Positions 44,822-53,840 of a stretch of 64,000 bases of DNA are shown in pieces. Both the position numbers and the translations under genes were made by a program. The stretch comes from Opitutaceae bacterium. GTDB taxonomy: Bacteria; Verrucomicrobiota; Verrucomicrobiia; Opitutales; Opitutaceae. Positions within the stretch are counted from its first letter, which is position 1, and every line of letters begins with the position of its first letter. Where the stretch lies: assembly GCA_028281165.1 (NCBI GenBank), contig JANQKI010000015.1, positions 1 through 64,000 of the forward strand. Reading direction: 5' to 3'. The notes below the pieces were generated by a model. The model searched no databases and was not told the origin of the DNA. It saw only the letters and a list, made by a program, of their open reading frames with translations.

Positions 44822-46414
44822 ATGGATCTGGACCCGCTTAGCTCCTTTGCTTCGAGACACGCCCGCAAACTCTACGTTGGCGTTTACGCTGCAGCTGTCA
44901 TTTACTTTATCGCTAGTGTGGCGAGTTATTACGACTCTCGCTTCGGGTTCACCAGTCTAGCTCATTTCGGCTACTCCAAAATCGAGACCCAGAACCAAGC
45001 CCTGCTGAGAACCAGTCATTATATTCATCCCAACAATTCCGGATTCGAGGGCCAGTTTTACGCGGCCAATGCTCTTCAGCCATTTGGGGAAGCGGAATCG
45101 GTATCTAATTTTCATCTAAGACGTATCCTTTTTTCTTGGACGGCTTTTGTATTAGGCACAGGAAATCCAGATTGGATTCTTCAAGCCTACTGTATCCAAA
45201 ATTTTATCTTCTGGCTCGGATCAGCCTGGTTGTTGCTTTATTGGTTCCCGCCAACACATTGGCAAAATCTTATCCGCTACTTGGGCACACTGTTCTCTCT
45301 CGGCATGGTGAGCAGCTTGCAATTCGCTTTGCTCGATGGTCCTAGTTTGTTTCTCATTTTGCTGGCCATGCGTTGGCTCGAGAGGGGTCTGCCATGGCTG
45401 GGAACGATCGCTCTGGGAATCGCCGGACTGGGGAAAGAAACCAATCTGCTAGCTGCCGCCAGTCTGGCAGAATCCGGCAGTGAAACGAAAAGCGTTTCGA
45501 GAATCATCATCACCGCAGTCCCTCTGACCGTCTGGATCGCATGGATAGTCATTTCCCTAGGTTCGCCTTCGAGTCATTTGCCTGATCGGCAATATATTGA
45601 TTTTCCGCTCTTGGGCTTTGCGAAAGCCATACTGGGAAATCTTAAGGATGCCGGAGAAACGTCCTTTCCCGCATCGTTTTATTTAAAACTCGCGCTGATG
45701 ATAGCGATCGTCATCCAGGGCTTCTACCTACTGGCAATTGTTAAACAAGACAGCCTCTGGCGAAGATTGGGGATCGCCTACTGCGTGATTCTCGCCCTAA
45801 CAGGGAAAGATCTTTGGCTAGATGAGCAAGCGACCATTCATAGAATCGGTCTTCCACTACTCCTATGCTTCAATGTACTGTTCACGAGGGACAACCGATT
45901 TTTCTTGGTTCTAGTTTTAGCGAACATCTCGTCTCTTATAGGAGTAAGCCAACTAGATCTTCCAAAAATCGAAAATCAAACAAGGATGTCCGGCGATGTA
46001 GGGATTGTTTACGATTTCGATCAACGAGCGTATCGAGACATCAAATTCGAAGAGGGCTGGTATATAGAAGAGAGATCGAAGAAGCGCTATTGGCGCTGGT
46101 CGAGTGGAACTGGATCGATCACCGCGCTTAATTCAACGGATGAAAATATAGCCGGGTCGCTCAATTTCATCCTGAAAACGCTCAATAGCCGTGAGCTAAT
46201 CGTTTCTGTTAATAACAACGAGGTATGGCGCTATCTGACCGAAAGTGGTTACTCGGAAAAACTGAGAGTTCCTATTACTCTACTGCCGGGAGAGAATGTA
46301 ATTAAAATCGCCTCGCCACAATTAGCCAGTCGCATCAGTCCCGATCCTAGAGCTCTCAGCTTCGCTCTATACGATTTCGATTTGGAAGTTCGCTACGAAT
46401 CCCAAACCCATTAA
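44822..46414 (+). CDS. hypothetical multi-pass membrane protein, glycosyltransferase-like
   Basis: A 530-residue protein with about nine or ten hydrophobic helices in the first ~380 residues and a soluble C-terminal domain of about 140 residues. NNSGFEGQFYAANALQPF near residue 70 resembles the GYDGQFY block of a family of bacterial membrane proteins with a GT-C-like layout, and GLGKETNLL in the middle is also seen there. A transferase role is therefore possible but unproven. It begins 6 bp after ybeY. Confidence 0.7.
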   Translation: MDLDPLSSFASRHARKLYVGVYAAAVIYFIASVASYYDSRFGFTSLAHFGYSKIETQNQALLRTSHYIHPNNSGFEGQFYAANALQPFGEAESVSNFHLRRILFSWTAFVLGTGNPDWILQAYCIQNFIFWLGSAWLLLYWFPPTHWQNLIRYLGTLFSLGMVSSLQFALLDGPSLFLILLAMRWLERGLPWLGTIALGIAGLGKETNLLAAASLAESGSETKSVSRIIITAVPLTVWIAWIVISLGSPSSHLPDRQYIDFPLLGFAKAILGNLKDAGETSFPASFYLKLALMIAIVIQGFYLLAIVKQDSLWRRLGIAYCVILALTGKDLWLDEQATIHRIGLPLLLCFNVLFTRDNRFFLVLVLANISSLIGVSQLDLPKIENQTRMSGDVGIVYDFDQRAYRDIKFEEGWYIEERSKKRYWRWSSGTGSITALNSTDENIAGSLNFILKTLNSRELIVSVNNNEVWRYLTESGYSEKLRVPITLLPGENVIKIASPQLASRISPDPRALSFALYDFDLEVRYESQTH

Positions 46415-46427
46415 TTTCTCCTGATCG

Positions 46428-46501
46428 CTATAGAGGCTGACCTTGGTCAGTCCCGCGTCTATAGAGCTCTGGGGATGCGGGGGACGGCGACAAGCGTCGC
46501 C
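46428..46501. repeat. two adjacent hairpins between convergent genes
   Basis: Hairpin one has outer arms CTATAGA/TCTATAG (46428-46434, 46458-46464) and inner arms CTGACC/GGTCAG (46437-46442, 46445-46450). Hairpin two has GGCGAC/GTCGCC (46486-46491, 46496-46501, loop AAGC). No T tract follows. The pair sits between convergent genes and may act as a transcription barrier or be a repeat element. Confidence 0.6.
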
Positions 46502-46534
46502 CCTACTCTGGTAATGCGAACTTTTGGAAAGTCT

Positions 46535-47404
46535 CTAAGCAATCAAATCCATAAATTTTTCAGATCTTAAGATGGCCGGGTCGACGCCTCTTTGACGCAT
46601 CTCTCTCAAGCTAAGATCCTTGTCTCGCTTGGCCAACCTACGGCCAGATGAGTCACGGACAAGGGGACAGTGATAGAAGTCGGGAATATCGAAATCCAGA
46701 GCCTGGTACAAAAGAATCTGACGCGCAGTAGACATAAGTAAATCCTCGCCTCGCACCACTTCGGTTATGGCCATGGCGGCATCGTCAACCACCACAGCCA
46801 ACTCGTAAGATGGAATCCCATCCTTTCGCCAAACCAAAAAGTCTCCGAATTCTTTTCCAGCTACAAAAGTTCGAGGTCCCAAGTTTTTATCATGAAACGC
46901 GATCGGCGTTCCATCGGGAACCCGGAAACGCCAATTGACGCCAAGAATGTCTTCTTCACCAGAAAATGAGTCCGCCTTCGAGCGGCAGGTTCCAGGATAT
47001 AAAGGTTCGCCACCCTCCTCATGAGGGGCAACAGCGGCCAGTTGAACGTCTTTGCGCGAACAATCGCAGGGAAAAATCAGATTCCTACGCCTCAAAACCT
47101 GCAGCGCCTCAATGTATTGAGGTAATCGTTCGCTCTGCGAATAAGGCCCGAACGAACCACTCACGTCGGGCCCCTCGCTCCAGCGAAGCCCCGCCCAATT
47201 CAAATCTTCGGCTAAAGAAGCAATAAATTCTGGCTTACAACGATCACGATCCAGATCTTCGACACGTAAAATCAAGATCCCTTGAGCTGCTTCCGCCCTA
47301 CTTTGAGCTGTTAGAAAAGTCCGAGCATGTCCGAGATGCATGCAGCCAGTAGGCGTCGGAGCAAGACGGCCTCTGTAACGACGGCCAGCTATTTCTTCAG
47401 GCAT
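46535..47404 (-). CDS. gluQ: glutamyl-Q tRNA(Asp) synthetase GluQ
   Basis: GluRS paralog lacking the anticodon-binding domain; it glutamylates queuosine at position 34 of tRNA-Asp. The start used is the ATG at 47404 (about 289 residues); an upstream in-frame ATG adds 15 residues. The HIGH-type motif is HLGHARTFLTA, the Zn ligands lie in FPCDCSRKDV and YPGTCRSK, and the KMSKS-type loop is RLAKRDKDLSL. PTPTGCMHLGH matches the GluQ branch. Confidence 0.93.
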   Translation of the reverse strand: MPEEIAGRRYRGRLAPTPTGCMHLGHARTFLTAQSRAEAAQGILILRVEDLDRDRCKPEFIASLAEDLNWAGLRWSEGPDVSGSFGPYSQSERLPQYIEALQVLRRRNLIFPCDCSRKDVQLAAVAPHEEGGEPLYPGTCRSKADSFSGEEDILGVNWRFRVPDGTPIAFHDKNLGPRTFVAGKEFGDFLVWRKDGIPSYELAVVVDDAAMAITEVVRGEDLLMSTARQILLYQALDFDIPDFYHCPLVRDSSGRRLAKRDKDLSLREMRQRGVDPAILRSEKFMDLIA

Positions 47405-47608
47405 AGAACCCTTTAAAATTAGCGAAAGCTTACAAGTAAAGGCTCTCATAAGGTGAAATTGAACAAGGTTAGACTAATCTTTCTGAAAGTTTTGCTTGCG
47501 CGAAGTCTAATTCGCGTCATTAATCAGTAATAACACTGGACTGAAACAGCATCTAAATGATGAATACACCGCGCTCCCATAAGAAAATGATCTGCCTCAA
47601 TGTGGCGA

Positions 47609-47747
47609 ATGTAGGGCGTGCCTATAGACACTGATTAACTTTCAGCCAAACAGCGCCCGCGTCACAAAAGAAGCAACAGCGGGTCGCTAAAGACTTTCCC
47701 TCCCATCCCTATGTGGCCCGCTTTCTCGAAAAGCGGGCCGTTTTTTT
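47609..47747 (+). ncRNA. candidate structured small RNA ending in a strong terminator
   Basis: The region has no ORF but ends in a strong plus-strand terminator: stem 47715-47724/47730-47739 (10 bp) and TTTTTTT (47741-47747). Upstream lie a hairpin with AGCGCCCGC pairing to GCGGG-CGCT with one bulge (47652-47660, 47679-47688) and an 8-bp closing pair (47609-47616 with 47707-47714, two wobbles). The only genes on this strand before it end 1.2 kb earlier, past the minus-strand gluQ, so the terminator probably belongs to an unlabelled transcript. The family is not recognised. Confidence 0.5.
47715..47747 (+). terminator. strong rho-independent terminator
   Basis: A 10-bp stem (GGCCCGCTTT with AAAGCGGGCC, 5-nt loop) is followed by G and seven T. 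It lies 76 bp before the ABC transporter gene. Confidence 0.88.
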
Positions 47748-47822
47748 GCCCAAATTCCATAGGAAACACTTTCACTCTTCTTCTCACCAACTAGCTAATC
47801 CACACAATTCTGATTCGAGGGA

Positions 47823-49679
47823 ATGAACACCCAGCTGCATAATAGCCAGGGCGGAGCTACACCCGCCTATCGCCTTATTTGGAATCTAATCGGCAACGAA
47901 CGCCTAACCTACGGAATCGCTGCTTTAGCTCTTTTTCTCGCCACCGCCTTCCAATTTTTCGTACCGTTGATCGGTAGCGCGACGATTGACTTTGTCCTAA
48001 CCGAGCAGAAAGCGGATGCCAATCCGCTGCTGAAGTATGTCATTGCAATAATAGGAGGACCAGGGCTGGTGAAAAACCACCTGTGGCTGCCTGCGCTTGG
48101 AATGCTGGGATTCGCCATCATCGGAGGCGCCTTCAGCTTTATACAAAAACGAAGAGCCTCCATAGCATCCGATGGAATCTGCAAACGGCTTAAGGATCAG
48201 CTCTACAACCACATCCAAAGGATGACCAATCGGTATCTGGACCAATCCCAGACGGGAGACCTTTTACAACGCTGTACTTCCGACATCGAAACCATTCGCC
48301 TCTTTCTCGCGGCTCATGTAGTAGAAATCGGCAGAGCCTTGATCCTGCTGGTAACGGTTCTGCCCATCATGCTCATCATGAATGCGTGGCTGACTCTGGC
48401 ATCCACTTTTATGATACCGTTCATCGTGCTCTTCGGGTACTTCTACTTCAAACGGGTAAAGAAGATATTCAAGGAAGTCGACGAATCGGAGGGTCGTCTC
48501 ACCGCCGTGGTACAGGAAAACATCACGGGAATCCGCGTCGTTCGAGCGTTTGGCAGACACGATTTCGAGATCCGAAAATTCGCCACACCTAATCAGGAGT
48601 ATCGCGACACCAGCCTCAGACTCACGCGTCTTATGTCCATGTTTTGGGCTCCCTCTGACATGATGAATCTGACCCAGATCGGTATCGCTCTAGTAGCGGG
48701 CACTTACATGGCATTGCAGGGAATGACCACCATCGGAACTTTGTTCGGCTTTCTAGCATTGCTAAACATGGTCCTTTGGCCCGTTCGCATGATGGGTCGC
48801 ATTTTAACAGACCTAGGCAAGACCATCGTGGCTCTCAATCGTATCAACGAAATCCTGACAGAACCCATTGAAACCGAAAAGGATTCCGTCAAAATCAGAC
48901 CAGAACGCCCAACTTCCGGTCGCATCGCAATGCGGAATGTCACGTTCTCGCATTCTGAGAGCGATACGACGGTTGAAAACATAAATTTCGCCGTCGAACC
49001 AGGCGAAACGCTCGCCATTCTCGGTCCATCCGGAGCGGGCAAATCCACCTTAATGCATCTTTTGCTTCGCTTCTATGACTGCGATAGCGGTGAAATCCTG
49101 CTGGACGGTTTCGATATTCGCGAGTTGGAGCGCCAATACGTGAGAGAACAGTTTGGCGTGGTCCTGCAGGAACCGTTTCTCTATTCGCGATCAATCAAGG
49201 AAAACATCCGTTTCGGCAACCAGGTAGCAAAGGAGAGCGAGATCTATGAAGTCGCTCGACTCGCTAGTATCCACGATACAATCGCGCGATTTTCCGATGG
49301 CTATGATACGGAGATAGGAGAAAGGGGGATCACCCTTTCAGGAGGACAACGTCAGCGGGTGGCCATTTCTCGGGCCTTGCTCTCCAATCCTCCCATCCTC
49401 CTTCTCGACGACGCCCTAAGCGCCGTTGATAACGAAACGGAATCAGCTATCATCGACGCATTGAAAAATCGCCATGGAAAGCAAACTACAGTGGTTATCG
49501 CGCATCGCCTTTCCACCCTAGCCCATGCCGACAAAATAATCGTAATGGACAAAGGTCGTATCATACAAACGGGTACGCACGATATCTTGACCAGAGAGGA
49601 GGGTCTCTACAAACGCCTCTGGGACATTCAGACAAGTTTAGAAGAATCATTTCAAGAGGAGGCCATGAAGGCTTCCTGA
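47823..49679 (+). CDS. ABC exporter half-transporter 1 (degenerate catalytic Glu)
   Basis: A 618-residue MsbA-like exporter: six N-terminal membrane helices (residues 30-330) and one nucleotide-binding domain. Walker A is GPSGAGKST, the Q-loop is LQEPFLYS, the signature is LSGGQRQRVA, Walker B is ILLLDDALSAVD and the H-loop is VIAHRLST. The residue after the Walker B Asp is Asp instead of the catalytic Glu. The partner at 49810 has a normal Glu but a changed signature, so the pair looks like a heterodimer with one degenerate ATP site. Substrate unknown. Confidence 0.92.
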   Translation: MNTQLHNSQGGATPAYRLIWNLIGNERLTYGIAALALFLATAFQFFVPLIGSATIDFVLTEQKADANPLLKYVIAIIGGPGLVKNHLWLPALGMLGFAIIGGAFSFIQKRRASIASDGICKRLKDQLYNHIQRMTNRYLDQSQTGDLLQRCTSDIETIRLFLAAHVVEIGRALILLVTVLPIMLIMNAWLTLASTFMIPFIVLFGYFYFKRVKKIFKEVDESEGRLTAVVQENITGIRVVRAFGRHDFEIRKFATPNQEYRDTSLRLTRLMSMFWAPSDMMNLTQIGIALVAGTYMALQGMTTIGTLFGFLALLNMVLWPVRMMGRILTDLGKTIVALNRINEILTEPIETEKDSVKIRPERPTSGRIAMRNVTFSHSESDTTVENINFAVEPGETLAILGPSGAGKSTLMHLLLRFYDCDSGEILLDGFDIRELERQYVREQFGVVLQEPFLYSRSIKENIRFGNQVAKESEIYEVARLASIHDTIARFSDGYDTEIGERGITLSGGQRQRVAISRALLSNPPILLLDDALSAVDNETESAIIDALKNRHGKQTTVVIAHRLSTLAHADKIIVMDKGRIIQTGTHDILTREEGLYKRLWDIQTSLEESFQEEAMKAS

Positions 49680-49695
49680 ACCAAAAGCAATTTCA

Positions 49696-49794
49696 GCCAC
49701 GGAGACGCGGAAGGATGATGGAGGGGAAAAACAAATCAGATGGGAACGCTCGGGATTCGAATCAAGAGCGGGCCAACTCCGCGTTCTCCGTGGC
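49696..49794. repeat. 16/17-bp inverted repeat between the two ABC genes
   Basis: Arms GCCACGGAGACGCGGA (49696-49711) and TCCGCGTTCTCCGTGGC (49778-49794) pair fully except for one extra base; the loop is 66 bp. It fills nearly the whole gap between the two half-transporter genes and could attenuate or process the shared mRNA. Confidence 0.7.
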
Positions 49795-49809
49795 CTATTT
49801 TTTCGACCA

Positions 49810-51663
49810 ATGAGTCAACCATACATAGAAGACGAATTTCGCAACAAACTGGACCTGGATCTCTGGAAACGGATTTTCAGATTCGCCTTAAAACATAAGC
49901 GACTGCTTATCCCGCTAACGTCCTCGGCCCTTTTGCTGAGCGTCGTGGAAGCATTTTTTCCATTCGCAACCAAAGTAGCCATAGAAATCGTAGAACAGGG
50001 GCGTCCCGTAGTGGAAGTTTGGAAACCAGGAGCAATCTATCTAATGCTCGCTACGATGCTAAGCGTCCTGGTCTTGATTTTTATCAGATGCGCCGGCGGG
50101 ATTTCTCACCACATCAGTCACGATATTAAACGCGATTGTTTCAAGCGACTGCAAGAGCTGGAATTCGCTTTCTACGACGCTCAACCGACCGGTTGGCTCA
50201 TCTCTCGCTTAACAGCTGATTGCGACAGGCTCTCGCGTATCTTGGCCTGGGGTTTCTTGGACCTGGTTTGGGGCGTCTTTTACGTTTTGGCCATGTCCGC
50301 AGTGATGCTCGCGATCCATTGGAAATTAGCGCTTGTAGTGCTATCAACCATTCCGCCCCTTATTATCATCAGTCGTTTTTTTCAAAAGCGAATGCTCCTG
50401 ACTTCGAGACAGATCAGGAAGCACAACGCCCGTATCACCGCGTCGTACAATGAAGGCATTGCAGGTGTGAAAACAACAAAGACCCTAGGGAGGGAAACAC
50501 GCGCCCTTGACGAGTTCAAGGGTATGTCTAGCGACATGTATGGCGCCTCGGTTCGAAGAGCCATGCTCGGGGCCATATACTTGCCACTGGTAATGACCAT
50601 AGGCAGCATCGGCTCCGGCTTGGCCTTGTGGTACGGCGGTCAGGGAGCCTTGAATGGCGCGATCACGCTCGGAACGTTGGTAATGTTTATCAGCTTTGCC
50701 GGGAATTTCTTCTTTCCAATCAACCAAATAGCCATGGTTCTGGCGGAAATGCAAGGAGCTCAAGCGGCAGGTGAACGGGTAATGGGGCTATTGGCTACGT
50801 ATCCGAAAATCAAGGATTCGGATAACGTAAAAGAACGTCTAGTGACCTATGAAAAACAAGCCCGTGAAGATCCAAACCTAGCTCCCGACGGGTATCCTCA
50901 CATCATCAACGAAATCGAATTCCGAAATATCGGTTTTTCCTACAATGAAAAGGAAACCGTGCTACATGATTTCAACCTGACAGCCAAACGAGGTCAGACC
51001 ATAGCCTTGGTGGGGCCAAGCGGTGGGGGCAAGTCCACCATTGTCAGCTTAGTGTCCCGCTTCTACGAACCGACCAAGGGGCAGCTGTTAATAAACGGAG
51101 TCGACTACCGCAATCGAAGCTTGGATTGGCTACAAGGACAGCTAGGCATCGTCTTGCAGACGCCACATCTATTCAACGGATCCATCACGGAAAACATTCG
51201 CTATGGGAGATTAGAAGCAACGGACGAGGAGATTGTCGAAGCGGCCAAGCTCGTGAATGCCCACGAGTTCATCATGAAGTTGGATGACGGATACGAAACA
51301 AAAATTGGCGAGGGCGGAGCTCTTCTCTCGACTGGAGAAAAGCAGCTTGTCTCCTTCGCAAGAGCATTAATCGCCAATCCGCAAATCTTCATCATGGACG
51401 AGGCTACTTCATCTATCGATACTGAAACGGAGAAACTCATCCAGGACGGCATGCGAAACGTCTTTGAAGGCCGTATCAGCTTTGTCATTGCTCACCGGCT
51501 TTCAACCATACGTTCAGCGGACCAGATTCTCGTCGTCCAAAAAGGAGTGATCGAAGAGCAGGGAACCCATGAGGAACTCTTAGCCAATCGAGGTCATTAT
51601 TACGAGCTCTACGTTAACCAGTTTCGCCGTGAGAGAGTTAGAGCCGAGCTGGAAGCAAGCTAG
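49810..51663 (+). CDS. ABC exporter half-transporter 2
   Basis: A 617-residue exporter with six membrane helices and one ATPase domain. Walker A is GPSGGGKST, the Q-loop is LQTPHLFN, Walker B is FIMDEATSSID with the catalytic Glu, and the H-loop is VIAHRLST. The signature is LSTGEKQLVS rather than LSGGQ. In heterodimeric exporters such as TM287/288 the altered signature faces the site whose Walker B Glu is lost in the partner, as seen in the gene at 47823. A HEAT-repeat gene follows after 27 bp. Confidence 0.92.
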   Translation: MSQPYIEDEFRNKLDLDLWKRIFRFALKHKRLLIPLTSSALLLSVVEAFFPFATKVAIEIVEQGRPVVEVWKPGAIYLMLATMLSVLVLIFIRCAGGISHHISHDIKRDCFKRLQELEFAFYDAQPTGWLISRLTADCDRLSRILAWGFLDLVWGVFYVLAMSAVMLAIHWKLALVVLSTIPPLIIISRFFQKRMLLTSRQIRKHNARITASYNEGIAGVKTTKTLGRETRALDEFKGMSSDMYGASVRRAMLGAIYLPLVMTIGSIGSGLALWYGGQGALNGAITLGTLVMFISFAGNFFFPINQIAMVLAEMQGAQAAGERVMGLLATYPKIKDSDNVKERLVTYEKQAREDPNLAPDGYPHIINEIEFRNIGFSYNEKETVLHDFNLTAKRGQTIALVGPSGGGKSTIVSLVSRFYEPTKGQLLINGVDYRNRSLDWLQGQLGIVLQTPHLFNGSITENIRYGRLEATDEEIVEAAKLVNAHEFIMKLDDGYETKIGEGGALLSTGEKQLVSFARALIANPQIFIMDEATSSIDTETEKLIQDGMRNVFEGRISFVIAHRLSTIRSADQILVVQKGVIEEQGTHEELLANRGHYYELYVNQFRRERVRAELEAS

Positions 51664-51690
51664 TCGAGCGTCCGATTTCGCATCGCGACT

Positions 51691-52029
51691 ATGAAAGCTG
51701 TTAAGATAGAAGAACTCATCGAAGCCACCTACAATCCCGATAGCAAAGAACGCAAAGCGGCCGCCAGAGAACTATGTCCGTGCGAGATAAAGGCTTATAT
51801 TCCAGAAATATGGGATCGACTCATCGAGCTAGCCGATGACCCGGATGACGATGTACGTAAAATTGTACTACATACTCTGATTGATGGTTCACCGAGACAA
51901 CGCGAACAAGATATAGTAGCTTCGATTGAGAAATTCCAACGAGACCAGAACGTGAAAATATCACGCCAAGCAAAAACGATTTACGCCCGGTATCAGCGAA
52001 CGAGGCGTATCAACCAAAAGACTACCTAG
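51691..52029 (+). CDS. small HEAT-repeat protein
   Basis: A 112-residue helical protein with two HEAT-like repeats (KAYIPEIWDRLIELADDPDD, then DVRKIVLHTLIDGSPRQRE) and a basic tail (RYQRTRRINQKTT). It is likely an adaptor. It lies 27 bp after the ABC gene and 13 bp before the methyltransferase gene, so the genes form one operon. Confidence 0.7.
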   Translation: MKAVKIEELIEATYNPDSKERKAAARELCPCEIKAYIPEIWDRLIELADDPDDDVRKIVLHTLIDGSPRQREQDIVASIEKFQRDQNVKISRQAKTIYARYQRTRRINQKTT

Positions 52030-52042
52030 ACTTGGAGCATTC

Positions 52043-52711
52043 ATGAGAAGCCTGCACGTAGACGAGTTCAACCACGACGACTGTGCCAACGAGTACGACG
52101 AAGACGTCAAAAACGAAAAGAAAGACCCTATAAGAGCTGGTTATGAAGCTACGCTTCAGTGGGTCGTGGATAATGCGAACTTAAGCAAGGAGTCACGCGT
52201 TCTTGAATTAGGATCCGGCACTGGAAATCTAACTAGAAAGATAGAAGCATGTGGGGAGATTGTCTGTGTTGATATTTCGACAGAGATGGAGCAAGTCGGC
52301 AGACCCAAGCTAAGTCATCTCGAAAATCGCTCATTCATCGTGGATGATATTCTGGAAGTTTTGATAAAGGATATTGGATTTTTCGATACAGTTATCAGTA
52401 CCTATACAGCTCATCATTTGGTCGAAGGAGAAAAGAAACTGTTCTTCAAGCGAATTTGGAATCGATTGCGGCCTGGGGGACTTGCCGTCTTTGGGGACTT
52501 GATGCTGGATACCGAGGCATCCAAAAAAATTAAAATCGATTACTATCGGAATAACGGGGACGAGAAAACCGCTATTGCCATCGAGGAAGAGTTTTTCTGG
52601 ATAGTGGATAAATCGGTGCTGGAAATGGAGAAAGCGGGTTTCGATCCGGTTGATGTAAAACGATTCTCAGACCTTTCATACGGAATCAAAGCGAAGAAGC
52701 CAGCGAGCTAG
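52043..52711 (+). CDS. class I SAM-dependent methyltransferase
   Basis: A 222-residue methyltransferase with SAM motif I VLELGSGTGNLTRKI, the acidic ribose-binding CVDISTEM, and motif IV DTVISTYTAHHL. It resembles the YrrT-like group of small-molecule methyltransferases. The substrate is unknown; the HEAT and ABC neighbours offer no firm clue. Confidence 0.85.
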   Translation: MRSLHVDEFNHDDCANEYDEDVKNEKKDPIRAGYEATLQWVVDNANLSKESRVLELGSGTGNLTRKIEACGEIVCVDISTEMEQVGRPKLSHLENRSFIVDDILEVLIKDIGFFDTVISTYTAHHLVEGEKKLFFKRIWNRLRPGGLAVFGDLMLDTEASKKIKIDYYRNNGDEKTAIAIEEEFFWIVDKSVLEMEKAGFDPVDVKRFSDLSYGIKAKKPAS

Positions 52712-53075
52712 TCCAATGAGTCGCAAATAGCGGGATTGAGGCTTACGGCAGCAAGCCATAGCCTTGGGCGAATGATGGTCCTCAAACCTCCGAAAGGAGC
52801 GAAAATATTCACGAGCTCACAATAAAAATCCATGGTCTCACAACCATGGCTACAAAGTAGCAATGCTCGTAAGAGCCTTGATTCTCTAAGCTTTGCAAAT
52901 TATGCCAGCCGCTATCACAAATTGAACCATTGTAGACGCGATCGCTGATCGCGTTACGCGGTCAACGACTGAGTCTACAGCTCATCCGACTGAATGAGAA
53001 GTGTACAATTTATGACCGCTTCTCGTGTATTAGAAACGTCTCAGACGTTCTGAAATGAAAGGTACAAACAGGCTT
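52712..53075. repeat. 364-bp spacer with several hairpins, no gene
   Basis: Between convergent genes lie a nested hairpin TGTAGAC/GTCTACA (52931-52937, 52973-52979) with inner CGCGATC-GCT-GATCGCG (52937-52953), and a near-perfect palindrome AACGTCT-C-AGACGTT (53035-53049). Part of the left half (about 52740-52800) looks like decayed tRNA-tail sequence. The hairpins resemble REP-like elements; I see no terminator with a T tract. Confidence 0.55.
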
Positions 53076-53840
53076 TTACTCTATACGCAGCTGTCGAGTC
53101 AGCCAAAGTATCCCACTGAGAACTACGCCAGGCCAGATGACCAAGGCTGGCTGTGTCATGACGTGCTTTTGATGAGCATGAAGCAGCGAACCAAGTTCGG
53201 CCCAGTTTGGATCTCCCGCCATGCCAAGAAAGGTTAGCGCGCTCATTTCAAGTATGGCAATTGCCAATACGATTTTCCAAAGCTCGAAAAGTTGAAGCTT
53301 TAGATTGGGCAAAATCGAGAAGAAGAACACATGCCAGACGTCTCCTCCAATGGCTCGGCTCGCTTCAACATGGGTTGCAGCTTTTTGCTCCAGCCAGAGA
53401 ACGCGCAGTTGCCGGAAAGCGAAAGGAGCGCCGGCCACACAAATAGCCAAGGTCAAAGTGTAGGGCGATCGATTGAGAAAAATAAGAAACAGTAGCCCCA
53501 TAAAAATGACTGGCATAGCAATTCCAAGGGAAACCATTGATCGTAGAATACGACTGCCCAGTCGTCCGGAATTCTGCTCCAGGACAAGCAGAATGGCTGA
53601 TAAAAGAAGTACCCCTACACTGGCAACTAATCCAAACCAAACCGAATTGGCTGCTCCTCGCCAAACGCGGCTAAAGGCGTCTTGACCTAGTTGATCGACT
53701 CCGAGCAAGTGAGGCCAAGCCAAAGCCTTCCCCCAATACTCGAGGTACCCTTGGTGATAGGGATCGAACGGCGTGTAGAAAAATCCAACCAGTATGAAGA
53801 TAAAAAACGTAATGATAAGATGATTACGATACTGAGCCAT
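53076..53840 (-). CDS. peptide-type ABC transporter permease, OppC-like
   Basis: Inner-membrane permease of 254 residues with about five or six helices and the EAA-like loop (EASRAIGGDVWHVFFFSIL). The N-terminal HLLGVDQLGQDAFSRVWRG is typical of OppC/DppC. Its start overlaps the OppB stop by one base (TGATG), so it is translationally coupled. It is somewhat shorter than usual DppC proteins. Confidence 0.88.
   Translation of the reverse strand: MAQYRNHLIITFFIFILVGFFYTPFDPYHQGYLEYWGKALAWPHLLGVDQLGQDAFSRVWRGAANSVWFGLVASVGVLLLSAILLVLEQNSGRLGSRILRSMVSLGIAMPVIFMGLLFLIFLNRSPYTLTLAICVAGAPFAFRQLRVLWLEQKAATHVEASRAIGGDVWHVFFFSILPNLKLQLFELWKIVLAIAILEMSALTFLGMAGDPNWAELGSLLHAHQKHVMTQPALVIWPGVVLSGILWLTRQLRIE

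Noticed and set aside
47823-51663. Recent tandem duplication of one ABC exporter
   Set aside because: The two proteins differ widely in their membrane parts and have complementary ATP-site changes, which fits an old heterodimer rather than a recent copy.
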